From positions 62,001-126,000 of the forward strand of contig BBXU01000840.1 in NCBI GenBank assembly GCA_001598975.1: DNA of 64,000 bases, in the 5' to 3' direction. The translations under genes were made by a program, and so were the position numbers. Below are positions 51,209 to 63,656 of this stretch, in pieces (within the stretch, counting starts at the first letter, position 1; every line of letters begins with the position of its first letter). This stretch comes from Parachlorella kessleri. Lineage: Eukaryota; Chlorophyta; Trebouxiophyceae; Chlorellales; Chlorellaceae. The notes below the pieces were generated by a model, which was not told the DNA's origin, ran no database searches, and was given only the letters and a program-made list of their open reading frames with translations.

Positions 51209-54200
51209 ATGCTCCAGCCAGCCATCCCCTTGAGTCTGGCTGAGCTAGCCCAGCAACTTGCAGCCAGCTGGGCAACCAGCCAGCTGCTGCCAGGGGTATC
51301 CCCAGCCCTGCGAAAGCTTTTCCCAGGCTTGTGTTATGCAAGGTGCGATCTGCACCCCTTTGCTGCTCAGGACCTGCTCTAGCAAGTCAAGCACTGAACT
51401 CTGCTTGGGTGCTGTGCAGCCTTGCTGTGTCAAACCCTCGAGGGGAGGGCTGGAGCCTGGTTGCTACCAGCGATCTCAGCGCTGTTGGAGGCAAGCTGGA
51501 GCTCATGCTGTTGGAGCCAGGGCGGTCAGTTGCTGGGCTGATGGCCCGCTGGGGCCGCCCCATGCAAAGCAGGCTTGCAAAGGGCCCTCAAAATCATCCG
51601 TCGCTAAGGCTGGAAGATGTGGCAGCCATGGCGCAGGCTGCGCCACAAGTCAAACTTTATGTGTGTTTCCCTCTGCTGGCCCCCGTAGCGGCTGAGCAAC
51701 CGCAGCAGCTTGGCTCACAGCCGCCTCTTAGCAGCAATGCCCGTGGTGCTGGTGGCAGCTGTAGCAGCACCCAGCCTCAGGCGTTGAACGGGTCTCTGCT
51801 CCTGGGCACTGAGCTGGACACACCACCCAGCAACAGGTACGTAGGAGACATGTTATCAGATATCCAGGTATCATCTTGGTTCGTTCCTTTGGGAGCCAGG
51901 TTCTTCTTCGAGTTGGCGTCAGGCACCAGATGGAGCAGGTGCAGGTCCGGTGGCCAGTAATTACAGAGGCTGGTTGTGTTGCCACTTTGCGGGCCCTACA
52001 GATCTGCCCACGTTGCTGCGCTAACCGTCTCGCACAAGCACTGGTCAGGGACAGACGTGCCAGTTAGGCGCCATACATGCTCAGTCCGTAAGGGTCGAGA
52101 CATCTGGGAGAGCACACGCTCATATGTTCTATCCTGCTCCACAGGCACCTGGCCGCCCTGCTGGCATTGGCGCGGTTACTACCCGTAGCGCTAGCCCGCT
52201 GTGCCGCTGTCACTGACATACTGGAGGCAGTAGATTACATGACCGGCGCACGGCCCTTCCATTGCCCGTGCTGTTCGTCTGACGAAGAGGACGACGAAGG
52301 CAGCGGTGCAGAACCTGAGCCAGGGAGCCCTTGCAGGGATGACAGTAGCGACGGCGGGCCGCAGCCCCCGCCGGCCGCGCAAGCGCTACTAGTGGCAGCA
52401 GAGCCTACCGGCGACGAGGCTGCTGGCTGCGAAAGCGAGCGCGCCAGCCGCCCTTGTGCGGCAGCAGCTGCGGCGCTGCAGCGGCAGGGTCAGCCGCCCA
52501 GCGGCAGCAGCAGCGAGAAGCGGTGCTCTGCCGCACGGGAGGCGGCCGAACCCCCTGCGACAGGCACGACTCCCTGCCCTAGCGGGCCTTGCAAAGGCGG
52601 CCGCGACCCCGAAGACAGCGGCCCTTCTACCAGCAGCAGCAGGCAGAGCAGCCCCAGCACCAGCCGGGGCGTCAGCCTGGAAGGGATGTATGGCAGTGGT
52701 GGTGGTAAAAAGTTGAGCGGCAGCAGTAAGTCAGAGCTGGGGTTCCTGAAAGGTGGCCCCAGCGCTGGCGGCGACAGCGGACAGCATGCACACCAAGGCG
52801 GGAAAGGCACGGCTAGTGGGGTCCCCACCTCACTCTCGCCTACAGCGCTGCACAGAAGCTCCAGCGATGAGCTCCTCCCCAGCGGTGTATGTGGTAGCAG
52901 CGGTGCCGGCTCCCTAGACCTGGATGAGCAGAGCACAGCTAAGGCGCCGAGGCCAGCAGCAGGGCGCCGGGGGCGCCAGAGGCGAGATGACTATGTGGTT
53001 GGATCCGGCAAGCGCCACCCGGTGTGGATGACATTTGAGGATACACAGCTGGAGAGGCGCTTTTTGTTGTGGCATAGCACGCAGCATCTGAAGGTGAGGG
53101 AGTAGAGGAGTCTGAGGCTGAGAGATGTAGGCCGTGCATGCACGGGTGGCAGTGGCTTTTGCTTGCGGGCTGGAGAGCTTTGTACTGCCTTGCAAAGGGG
53201 GTGGAGGCAGTGGTTGCAAGGTCTGTACTTGTACCGTTGCAGCAGGGCTGGGGCTTGCCAGGTGCAGCTGTCGGTAATTCGAAATCACACATACCTTTGC
53301 TTGAGGTAGAGTTGGGAGAACAGTTGCGTGGGACATCATTTCGCCACGACCTCGGCTCCTGCCGCTGTGTATGTAGTCCCAATATGCCAGAATGCAACTG
53401 GATACTTGCCCGCAGTGCTGACACTCCTTCTGACCTCCTCTCCCCTGTGGTGGTTCCTGCAGATTGATCGCTTGTTTACCGTGCTGCTGGTGGCGGCGCT
53501 GTGCATCGGCGGCTTCTGCCAGCCCTTCAGGCTGCTGGAGAGGAATCCCTGGGGGCTATTGCTGGGCTGGTGCCTGCTGGCACCTCTGCCGCTAGCCCTC
53601 TTGGATGCCCAGGCTTACACAGGTGAGCCGTGCGTGAGCGGGGCTGTTTCAAGCGGGGGCTTGGTGGAGAGTTTGTACAGCACATGAAGGGCATGCGCAC
53701 ACGGGTCGGCTCACCTGATGAGTCCATGCTTTTGCCCCAGCCCCAGGGTGTGCTAGCAGCTCATTTGCACCCCAGGTGTGTCCATTTGGTACACTGTGAC
53801 TCATCGTCCCTGGACGGCAGGGGAGTTCGTTTGTTTCGACAGCTGCCCGGGTGTGGCCAACTCCTTGAAGGCTGGTGGGTTCCTGGGGTTGCTTCCTGAA
53901 GTTGGCTTCTGTACTTCAAAAGGTTCAATTGCCAATTTGGCACAGCCTTTGCCTGCAATCGCCCCGCAGCGCCGCTCCGGCTGCACCGAAGAGATTGGCA
54001 GGCGCACTGATCCCATTAGGTGCCACTGATCCCATGTGCACTCTGCCCACCAATCTGCTCATATATCACCTCGATACAGTCCAGGCCCACACTACTGCTG
54101 CAGCTCGCCGGGAGCGGGTTGTGGTGCTGACACGGCTGGCACTGGTAGCCTTCATCAACCTCATCTCCATCCCCAGCTACCAAACCCAGGTTGTGGTGGC

Positions 54201-55173
54201 TGACGGCTTGGCGTGGGGAGCCACGTTCTGGCTCCTGACCGGCGCAGAGAGCCTGCTCGTCACAGCCCTGGGATTGCAGGTGGGTGGTCAGTGGTTTGGG
54301 AGATGCTGGTGCGATTTAGAGGCTCGGTTGCTGAGACTGATATGTCCTTAGATAATCTACATCGTCAGATCAACAGGCACTGCCAGCATGTGCAAGTTCG
54401 CTCCAGATGTGGCCGTGTAGGGCGACAGAAATGATCGGCAGCCATTCCTGGGCTACAAAATGGAGGGGAAAGCGTGGAGATAAATGCAGATGGCGGGGGT
54501 GTACACGTTATGGGTTGTGGCACAAAGTCCCTCCCCCACTACTGGACCTCCCCCAGCAGGGGGGGTACTCTATTTTCCCGTTCTAAGTCCGATCCATGGT
54601 TTTGGGCCTAAAAACAGGGGGGGGTACTTTATACGGACAACTACGGTGTACAGCAAGACAGGCTTGATAAGGCTTACCTGGTCCGCCAGCTGCATGATGC
54701 AGTGCTTGTCCGCGAATCATGTAGTTGGCGATGCTCCCTGCTTTCCCCTTTGGTAGTTCCCCTTGGCCCTGGCGCCGTCCTGGGCAGTGTTCACTGTTAC
54801 CTGCGGGCTTAGCCTGCATCCCACCGAGACTTCCTTCGCTCAAACCTGCCCGCCCTTTCCCTTGCGCTGGCACCGTCCCAGACAGCATTGTTGCTCACCT
54901 GTGAAGGTTGCAGGGTCTAGTTTGGACAGCGCCTTACGCCTCATTCGCCTGCGCCCCTTCCTTCCCCTGCAGGTCCGCTGGTACCTCCATCTCCCTCTCC
55001 AGTTTGCCTGCCTGGCCCTGGCGGCCTGGCACCTGCCCTCCATGTGCGCAGCGTGCTATCCAGCGCTCTCAGCGGGCGCCTGCCACGAGCGCAGCATGCG
55101 GCTGCTGATGGCCGGCGGGCTGGCCCTACCCTCGGCGGTGCTGCGGCTGGTGGAAGCCAAGTCCAGGTCCTGA
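51209..55173 (+). CDS. Unrecognised multi-span membrane protein
   Basis: About 678 aa. Exons: 51209-51342, 51420-51836, 52145-53093, 53463-53622, 54104-54279, 54973-55173; 2,037 nt, phases compatible. An optional phase-neutral exon at about 53,827-53,872 (reading EFVCFDSCPGVANSLKAG) cannot be excluded. The N-terminus (LSLAELAQQLAASW, then GGKLELMLLEPG) is soluble-looking. Exon 3 starts with a hydrophobic helix (LAALLALARLLPVALARC) and a Cys motif (HCPCCSSDEEDDEG), then about 230 residues of Ser/Gly/Pro-rich disorder. It ends VWMTFEDTQLERRFLLWH. Exons 4-7 carry about five further hydrophobic segments: LFTVLLVAALCIGGF, GLLLGWCLLAPLPLALL, VVVLTRLALVAFINLI, LLTGAESLLVTALGL and LQFACLALAAWHLP. I do not recognise the family. 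A transporter-like or signalling membrane protein are both possible. TGTAA lies 52 bp after the stop. Confidence 0.75.
54557..54636. repeat. G-run direct repeat in membrane-protein intron
   Basis: Two G-rich units, each GGGGGGTACT followed by an AT-rich piece, lie 57 bp apart (about 54,559 and 54,616) inside the long last intron. The intervening sequence is lower in GC than its surroundings and may be a fragment of an inserted element. Confidence 0.5.
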
Positions 55174-56426
55174 TGCGGAGGGGCGCTGGAGCTTGAGGGT
55201 CCAGGCAGGCAGGCAGGCTGGCTGTGTAATGACGGAGGCCTAACGGAGGGTGCATGCCTGTGCCCGATGCAGATAATTGCTGTGGGCCTCGCAAGAGGCA
55301 TGGTTAGGATAGGATGGTGTGGGATAGCTGCCCGGTTGTTCTAGGAATGGTACCTGGTGCTGGTGGCCTTATGCTGGGTGGGAGGGGTGGCTGCCGGGAC
55401 TGACCGCTCTTTGCTGCGGCGCTGCTGGAGGGATATTATCGGGGAGCTCATCAGTAATGAGTTGCTGATGAGATAGTGTATATTTCAATGTGCCTCGCGT
55501 TCGTGACATCAGAGAAGACGACTGCCTTCTGATGATTTGGGGAGACTTGGTGTGCTGCACTTGGGTACTGCCTGAGTAAAACAGGGATAATTTCCCGGTT
55601 TCCTTCTCTCTTCAGACATGGATCGTCGGGCTCGTGCTTGAATCTGTTTGCCTGCAGTGGTCACCCCTTTGGTCGTCTGGAGGTGTTGCATAGCTTGTGC
55701 ACGTGAAGCGGCTGCCCTTTGTGGTATTATATTCAGCAAATAATAGCTCTTTCTCTCCCCAAGGCATCCTTGTGTCTTGCTTCACCACTTCCGCAAGAGC
55801 TCTTTCTGGAATGTCATTCTGGAACATTTGGCGGCATTGGATTTACCACCGGTTTCTTTTGTCGAAGATTTTTCCCAGGCCTTCTTGCTCCTTGGCGTGC
55901 CATCTTCTTCTTGGGGGTGTTTTCAACTGCTCGGCGGTGTCTTGTGGCACTCATCGTTGGGTCGCAAGGGTGTTTTGGGCAAAGGCACGTACAGCTGTCA
56001 TATTGAATGTTTCTTGTGACGTATGTGTTAACAAAGGGACTTACTGGCATATACTTTCTAAATGAACTACACAGGCTTGGAGTACCCCATAATAGCCAGT
56101 GTTTCATGTAGATTTCGGTGGGCTTTCAAGATGCTTCTCTTGCCACTTCCCGTTGTGAAAAGTTGGTGCAGTAATTGCTGTACTGCGTTTGCCTCTGCCA
56201 AATGCTGACAAGCTAAGTAATGTACGCAAAAATCTAGTATAGAATTGACCTTTTAAGCAAGATCAAAGAGGGGTGGTGTCAGAGAACAAGGCAGGGAGCT
56301 TCCCAGTGGAACCCCCAAGCATGCAGCCTACCCCTTGCCAAGTTGTTGCCAAGGCTGCCAAAGCCAGCGGGCCCGTAATTTCAAGTGCCCTGCGAACAAC
56401 CCACCCGTCAGAAGCCAAGCTCACTG
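55174..56426. other. Convergent intergenic region
   Basis: Lies between the 3' ends of the plus-strand membrane protein gene and the minus-strand coiled-coil gene. Part of it (about 55.7-56.25 kb) is clearly richer in A+T and p-pyrimidine than the rest of the window. No gene with matching exon phases was found there. Confidence 0.5.
55225..55229 (+). terminator. Candidate TGTAA poly(A) signal
   Basis: TGTAA 52 bp downstream of the stop of the multi-span membrane protein gene, the usual position and sequence for chlorophyte polyadenylation. Confidence 0.6.
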
Positions 56427-59400
56427 CTAGCTAGAGCCAGCGCTGCTGCCCTCCTTGGAGGCCTCAGCAATGACTCGCATTGCGCCAGTGCCCTTGCCGC
56501 CAGCGCCAGAAAGTCTGTTCTTGTCTTTTTTGAGCTTGGGCAGCTTCTCATTGGTCTTCTCAGCCGCTGCCTTTGCCTGCTTGCCAGCACTTGCAGCCCC
56601 AGCGCCTCCAAAACCCTTCCGGCTGACAGGACCAGAGAGGGTGGTCACCCTTTGAGCGCGAGGGGCTATGTCCTCAATGAAGCCACGGGCCTGCTCCTGC
56701 AGGCAAGGAGGGATTGAGAGCCGCAGCGTAAGGATTGGGTTGATAGACAGGATGAATGACACTGAGCCCCTAGTTTCAACTAGCATAACAGAAGGCACTG
56801 GTTACAATGCATGATACGAGGGGTCCAGCCATCGGCTGTACATGCTGACGCCGTCTACATATGTGGAGCACCGAGGTCCCTGAATGCCTATTAGCAAGTG
56901 GAACTCAGTGACTCACTGACAGGAAGGGGTTGTCAGCCAGGCCATCGGGCGAAGCGCGCGCCAGCCTGGCTGCAATGTACACTAGAACAGCGCAAAAGCC
57001 CTCAAAGGAAAGGGTGCCATTTGGGGTTGCTGTTGCTGCTGCTGCTGGGGTAGAGGCTGTGGTGCCCGGGCGGCCTGCAAATACAAGAAAGTCCTTGCCG
57101 TATGCTTCAGGAACGCCAGCTTGATTGTGACACGGCGCTGCCCTCCAGCTGTCCCTTTGCCAATAGAGCGCACCCTGGGACGCCTTCTCATTGCTCAACC
57201 CGCCCCCACAATGACGTGCACAAAAAGAGCTATGCCACACACACTTTTGCACCATGCCCGACAAAACCTGAGTACATGAGCACCCCACGTACCTAGGCCA
57301 TGCCAGGGGCGTGCGTCCGTGTAGGCCTGGTAGCGACCAACAACTACACAAGTAAGGCAGACAGCCTGCAACCACTTGCCTGCGGGCGTGTTGCTGGCAG
57401 ACCCCGGGCGCATTATGGAGGCAGTTCTGGCAAGCGTGGCGCCGCCGACGCTCGACATCAGCGCCTGGCGGGCACAATACTTCTTGAAGATTTCCTGGGT
57501 ATCAGCTACCTGCTCATTTTAGGGAAACAGCGGATCAGCACACCTTTTAACACCTCCACTTGTGAAGCGTACTATGATGGCCCTGAGCAACCGGGCCCGC
57601 TTAACGGCCTTAAAACGGATTTCTGACTCTGGGCCAGACACCATTGGGAGTGGACGCTGCCGCTCGGGTGCTCACCGGTATGGTGGCTTCTGTTCGTGTC
57701 CTTGTCCCTGGCACCAGGTTTGTGATGCCAATCTCCTGCAGGGCATGAATGGTCTGGCTCTCACCTTGACTGTCAACACATTGTACCACACCCATTAGCA
57801 GGCAGGCTAAGCGCCAAACTGATTCTAAGCTAAGGCACCCAACTGGCTAGACATGCAAAGTGAAGTTTCCGCATCCTGACCTTCACAAATGCCATCCAGC
57901 CAGTCATGGTGAGCTGGGGGGGCCAGTAGCGGGTGAAGGTGGTGTCTATGAGGCAGTAATACAGGAAGATGGCATGGAGATCGCCCTGCACATTGTTGAA
58001 GGACACCCAGTAAATCGCTATGCTTCTGCGTTACAGCCAAGTATCAAAGCAATCATGAGAGTTGCATAAGATTGAGCCGGCATTAGGTGTGCAAGCTCTG
58101 CCGCAGGCATATGGTTTTGAGCAGCTAATAAGGATTGCAGGGATATTCGAAGGCCCCTGCCCCACCTGACAGGTATGCAGGACCTTGGCGAGCGCATAGC
58201 GTTCCCCATCCGGGTCAGCCTCCCTGTTCAGCAGCTCCTCCACCGCATTCAGTGTCTCCCAAAACTTGATCTCTGGGTTATTATTGCCGCGTAGTAGCGC
58301 CAATGCGGGGTTCGCAGCCCCTGCAGCCACAGCAGACAGGGAAAGGTGGTTTGTTGTTAGAGCTATGTGTCAAGCAGACACGCTTCTCTTGAGACGACTA
58401 GAACCCACCTAAGGGATCTCCACGCTGGGCCCGCGCGGATGCCTGAGGGTCCTTGGCAGCAAAGCTGTCCCGCTGCTGCCTCAGTCCTGCTGCACTCAGG
58501 GTGTGCTGATAGAATACCATCTGCTTCTTTAACGCATCATATGCCACTTGCTCCTCCCTGCATGACCATATATCAGGCCGAGACATAGGGAATCAAGAGA
58601 GGCAGGCTAATTGGTCGGACTTGTCATAGTACAGCCGGAGCATGCACTGGTGACGCAAACTTGGCAAGTTGCTGCCATGGAATGTGTGCGACAAGTGTTC
58701 GCACTATTAATATACAAATATAGCTGCATGCTGCATGCCTGGTACATACATGCATGGTTGCCAGCAGAGTATTTGAAAGCATGAGGGTTCTCCTTTGTAC
58801 CTGAACCGCTCCTGCAGGGCTTGCAGTTCCCGTTCTGCCACGGCAGCCTTGGCTACAGCCTCATCCTGCACAGGGCAGCATGATATGTTTCCAACTTCTC
58901 TTGTAGGCAGACCATGTGACACTTCAGAGGGGACTCCAGCAGTCAGCCGCCTTCCATCCTGCCTCCTTCGCCGCAAAACTGTAACTGTCCAATGGCCACC
59001 GTGCAGCATTTTGCGTCAACTGTCTTTCTCACGGTGCAATCTGCGGAATTCCACCCCGACGGGCAAACTGTGCATAAGCGTGCTTAAACCGTGCTCCACG
59101 CGTGCTCCACTGGCATGTCGGCACTTGCAGCAGCTCTGCCAGTTGGTGCCCACCTGCTTTTGCTGGAACGCCCCAAGTGAGGTCATTACTGTGCCTCGCT
59201 CCCCATCCAGGCGGAGTCTACACTCGTCACGCTCAGCCTCTGCTTCAACAGCCCTCCTCTGCGCATCTCCCACCTGGGCGGCTAGGGCATCGCGCTCACT
59301 TCGGAGAACAGCCATCCTGCAAGGTGGGGAGCACAGGACCAATGTCACATGTCCCCAATGTACGCCAGGAGATTGGGCCTTCCATGCATGCTCAAGTGTT

Positions 59401-62400
59401 GACTGGGGTGCATCCTGACAAACTCATGGCGTAGAACCCACTAGGAAACCAACACAGCAGGCAGCACGGCTTGCAGCAAGAACGGTTACTAATGACGACG
59501 CCAGAGTTAAGCTCAGCCTACCTTGCTTGAACCTCTTGTAGGTCTTTCTGCAAGTCCGTCACCACGCGCTCAAAGGCATCTGTAATGACATGTTTGTCAT
59601 GCTCCAGGGCTTCAACCTGCAAGGAGTGCAGAGCCAGAGTGAGAAGAACTCATGGCTGCAAGTAAAACAATGGGTAGTTCCCACGTGCAGGTTGTGCAGG
59701 ACAGCGCGCTATCGAATGCTGATTTTGGAGTGCACGGCATGATGAATGACACAGGAGGCAATTCTCATGACTAACATTGCTCACGTGGGTGTCCCTCCTC
59801 TTGCAATAACGGGCAGTGCTCAACCTTTCCCTTTGGCTGCCGCAGTATCCCTGTCCCAGAACAGCTGGATGGGCCTGACCTTGGCAGCTAAGGTCTCAGC
59901 AAGCTCTGTCTTCAAGGTGAGGTCATCTTGGAGGTTTAGGAGCTCCTTGGTCAGCTGGGAGGTAAGCTGCACAGCGCCCTTGCGTCCACCGTCGTTGCTA
60001 TGGTGCCATTCGCCATAGACAGTCTGCAAGGTCCTGACTGGCATAACGGCTCCAGGAGATCTACAATCACAACAGCAGGTCTCTGTGAGAGGCTTGGCAA
60101 ACAATTGCAATTGTATTGTATGGCCTGTTTATGCTGGTTACCCACCATCACCCTATGACAATGGACATCTCTCCTGCACAAGTGTACGGACAGGATAAGA
60201 TCCATGCACAAACGATGGGCTGCCTGTCAAAAGAGTGGCATTACCATTGGACACTTCACAACTACCAAACCTACCTATTGGGCCCTCTCGGCACCAGTGC
60301 CATCTTGGGCGAACCGCTAGCAGCGGAGTGCCCGGGAGACTTCCTTGAGGCCTCACCGCCTGTGGGACTGCTGCCCAGTGCGGGAGGTGACCGCAGAGCC
60401 GCAATCCTTGGGGAATCTGCCTGCTGCATTGGATCCACCTCTGTAATGACCACCTGGGGAGGCGATCCATCGCCTACAGAGGTGGGGCATCCCAGGCTAG
60501 GAGACCATATGCATTTTGGTCTCAGGCTTTGACGCCCACATGGACCCTGGTGTCACTCCCATCATGCATACTTGGCAATGTTGGGCACCTTCCCCGAACT
60601 AAAAGGTATCATGCACATGCAAAGCTATCATCAACACTTCCACGCTTGGCAAACATGGCTGAGGTCCTCATGTTGTTGTTTGCTGTTCTAAGCCCACATA
60701 GTGAACAAGATCAACACCCACCCGTAGTGCTTGGGGTGTGCTGCACCCTTCGCTGTGATAGTGTACGTGTCTCCCGCTCCCCCGATGGCCCTACTACAGT
60801 GACTGATGTGGTAGTAGTTTCGTCAATAATTGTCATGCCGCCGCCACCTTGCTCTGTCAGTGTCACTGTGTAGGCTCCGGCATCACTTCCATCTGAGGAC
60901 ACCTCCCGTGCCCTCTGCATCAGGTTAGCATTAGCCCAGGGCTCCCCGCCGCATTCTGTGCGCATGCAGCAGGTGTCAGCCTTACGACTCATTCAACCAT
61001 GCCGAACTACAATGCCTTCACCTAACCTACTCTTTGAATACCAAACCGCACAATACTATGAAGGCTAGGACCTGTCACATAGCATTATCCGACAGCTTTA
61101 CCCCAGCTTGACAGCTTAACGTAATGAGGTTGAGGGCTCAAGCCTGCTGCAGTCCAAGCCGCACGAGGTCAAGTGGCTTAAGAAGCCACTTGACGAGGTC
61201 GGAAACTCCTATGCGCCTATGATACATGAATCAGAGGACAACATGCATGCTCATTCCAAATCCGCCAACTCAAGGCTCTGCCCCAGCGGTACCTGGTATC
61301 AAGGAGGCCCAGTCTGTGCGAAGGTGGCCAATGAAGTAGACTTCGCCAGCAGCATCTCGGACAAACTCGCAAATGAGGCTGCGTAGCGTCAGCCCGCGTG
61401 CCTTCTGTATGTAGAACACCAGGTTCTGCGCTGCCTTGCGCACTTGCATTTTGAGTGAGGGGTCCACGGGTCCAAGTGTCTTCCCAAGGGTTCGCTCCAT
61501 GTCTGCCAGTGTTGCATCGTCCAGTTGCACCTCTGCTCCCTCAGCAGCCGCATCTAGTAAGCCGGCAGTGTCTATGGCAATAACCTGCATGTCCTCCGCC
61601 TCTGCTCCCCCTGTTGCTAATGCAGCCGGTGCGCCTGAGGTCCTGTCTGATACTTCGTCGGCAGGTGCATCCCCGTCTGCGGCTGCCTCAAGGCCTGGGG
61701 TTGCAGCATCCCCGCTTAACATGCCAGGCTGTAGCGACTGCATAGATGACTTGTAAGGCAGGTATCTCCTGCTGAACCGGCGCTGGAACGTTTGGCAGGC
61801 AACTTCCACACCATCGTTGGTGTAGGAAGTCACATAGCGAAGGTCTAGGAACGGTGGCACAAAGGCCTGCAGAATGAGCCCCCAGGGCTCTTGTCAATCC
61901 AGAGAATGCAAGCAAGTATATGTGGCAACCTGAACTTCACCAAGCCCTTTGCGCTGCCCTGCAACTAGAGGGCATTGTTCACTTGTACGAGTCAGAGGAA
62001 GACTCATTCGTATGCACACCTAGTTGGGATTGCAAAAGTGCCTACCTGCAGGACGCATGGGGTGTCCTCGTCGCACTCCCCACTAGCCAGCTGCTCCTCC
62101 AGCCGGTCGCAGACCTCCTCAAACTCCTGCCTTCCCAGCACCTTTGGCGTGCCATCAGCCAGCCTGAGGATGGCCACATGCTTACTGTTGTAGGTGCTAC
62201 CGATGGCTGGCGCATAGCGTAGGAAGTACTGCCGAATTTCTCCTAGTGTAGTGCGACCGGGTGGCTGGCGCTGTACATAGCCCTCCTGCAGGGTAGAGGA
62301 GATGTGTGGCGATAGCCTTTGCCCCGACACGCTGCGTGGCAACAGTGGAGAGGGATTGCCTGCAGAGCGCAATTGCAGCAGCCCATACCTTCGACGTGTA

Positions 62401-62618
62401 AAACCAGGCAATCGGTTGTCCCAGCTCCAGCACCACAGTGTCGGGTATATTGAGCCGCACCCTGACGCCCTTATCCTGCAGGCAAGTCCAGCTGCATCAG
62501 TGCTGCCGTGAAAGCTTGTCCAAGGGCGGGGCTGCAAGAGGGCGCGCACATTGCTGAGGAGCGTGTAGAAGGCGCCCCAGTCCTCCTTAAGCCTGGATTG
62601 AAGGTAACTGGTGTCCAT
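56427..62618 (-). CDS. Large coiled-coil protein, possibly ciliary, about 1,002 aa
   Basis: Exons: 62550-62618, 62389-62475, 62046-62285, 61293-61866, 60722-60955, 60275-60473, 59880-60060, 59522-59616, 59154-59316, 58801-58865, 58409-58557, 58166-58320, 57881-57985, 57676-57735, 57552-57626, 57380-57509, 56917-57074, 56427-56696; 3,009 nt, phases compatible. The N-terminal part has compact conserved-looking blocks (LNIPDTVVLELGQPIAWFY, PPFLDLRYVTSYTNDGVEVA, FSRRYLPYKSS). The middle (about residues 470-700) has heptad-rich coiled coil (LTKELLNLQDDLTLKTELAE, SERDALAAQVGDAQRRAVEA). The C-terminal part (WETLNAVEELLNREADPDGE, IFLYYCLIDTTFTRYWPPQL, GTLSFEGFCAVLVYIAARLA) resembles helical EF-hand-like repeats of flagellar-associated proteins. 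The final tail is Lys/Gly-rich. I do not recognise the exact family; a ciliary role is inference. Intron 16 uses a GC donor. The junction of exons 15-16 and the start codon are the least certain points. Confidence 0.83.
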
Positions 62619-63656
62619 CCTGCTGCACTGAAGCAAAAGCGGCAGAGGGAACTGGCTAGTCGCCCGCTTGCTCCTGCGTCACAGCAGCGACATCGTGCAG
62701 TATTTGCAGGCTACAGTTGCAGCGATAGAAGTTCCCGGGGCCCACAAGAGCCAGACAAAGGAGAAGGAGATTCCTGCAGCCTGACTAATTTCTACTAAGG
62801 CGCGCCAAAACCAAGTTCTGTATGATTCTTCACTGATACAAGTATCACTCATCGCCCATCCATTGTAGTGGGTTGGGGGAATCTGAGCCTGAGGTGGGTT
62901 GGAAAGCGTGCGAGTGGAACACTGCGCTGCTGCCACCAGACTGTCCCTGGTGTTTCACGAAACCATGGCAGTCTTCAGGCGATCGGTGTGCGTCCCATCG
63001 TGGGTGCCAGAAGGAGGTTTTCCTGGTTCCTGGCCATTTTCAAACACTGGAGAGGAGCAGGCAATCTAAAGGGAATCATCGGAAATATTTGAGTCCGAGG
63101 GGATCCCCTAGGGGCGTGAGGGGAGGCCGAGGGGAGAGGGCTCCCCAGGGGATCCCCTCGGGAGCCCTCGCAGCTCCGAGGGGATCCCCTCGGGACTCCC
63201 TCGCTCCCCTCGCGAGGGGAGGGGCCCCTCCCCCCGCGAGCCGAGGGGAGGAATACTAAGGGACTCCCCTCGGAGTCAAGTGCACTTGAGGTATTTCAGG
63301 TCACTACTAGCTAGCAGCTTTTGCTGCTTAGACAGTGACGAGTTGTGCTATGTCAGGTTGCCAGTACATTGTACTGCCAGTGCTTATCTGGACTGGGTGC
63401 CACTGTGGCATGGCCGGGTCAACTTGAAGATAACTTGCCAACCTTCAACTTGACAGTCAAGCTGTATATGTAGCACTGTACTCAGTAGGACTGTACTATC
63501 TGTTACAGTGTGACACTCGGTGGCCATCACACGGCGAGTCTACGCACAACAGCCTGTCACTGAATGGCTACTAGTACTACTAGCCTCCTAGCTGAGTAGC
63601 ACTAAGTAGTACCTACTAGTAGTAAGCCCGTGAATGAAGTACTGGGTGCAGCCAGT
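62619..63656. other. Upstream flank of coiled-coil gene
   Basis: Should hold the promoter of the minus-strand coiled-coil gene near 62.6-62.9 kb. It also contains the palindromic block (63,091-63,277) and an A+T-richer stretch (63.3-63.65 kb) rich in GTAC and CTAG words. That stretch is probably the 3' untranslated region of the next minus-strand gene. TTACA at 63,503 (TGTAA on the minus strand) could be its poly(A) signal. Confidence 0.5.
63091..63277. repeat. GC-rich block of nested perfect palindromes
   Basis: A 187-bp block bounded by 12-bp inverted repeats, GAGTCCGAGGGG at 63,091-63,102 and its reverse complement at 63,266-63,277. Inside are perfect 18-bp palindromes: CCGAGGGGATCCCCTCGG at 63,176-63,193, CTCCCCTCGCGAGGGGAG at 63,204-63,221 and GGGGAGGGGCCCCTCCCC at 63,216-63,233. 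Further degenerate units lie at 63,095-63,170. It would form strong hairpins in single strands. Such arrays are known in organelle genomes of some chlamydomonadaleans. Confidence 0.9.

Noticed and set aside
55697..56107. Overlapping plus- and minus-strand frames in the A+T-richer convergent region
   Set aside because: No matching splice sites, no motif, and the frames depend on low stop density in pyrimidine-rich sequence. A long 3' untranslated region is more likely.
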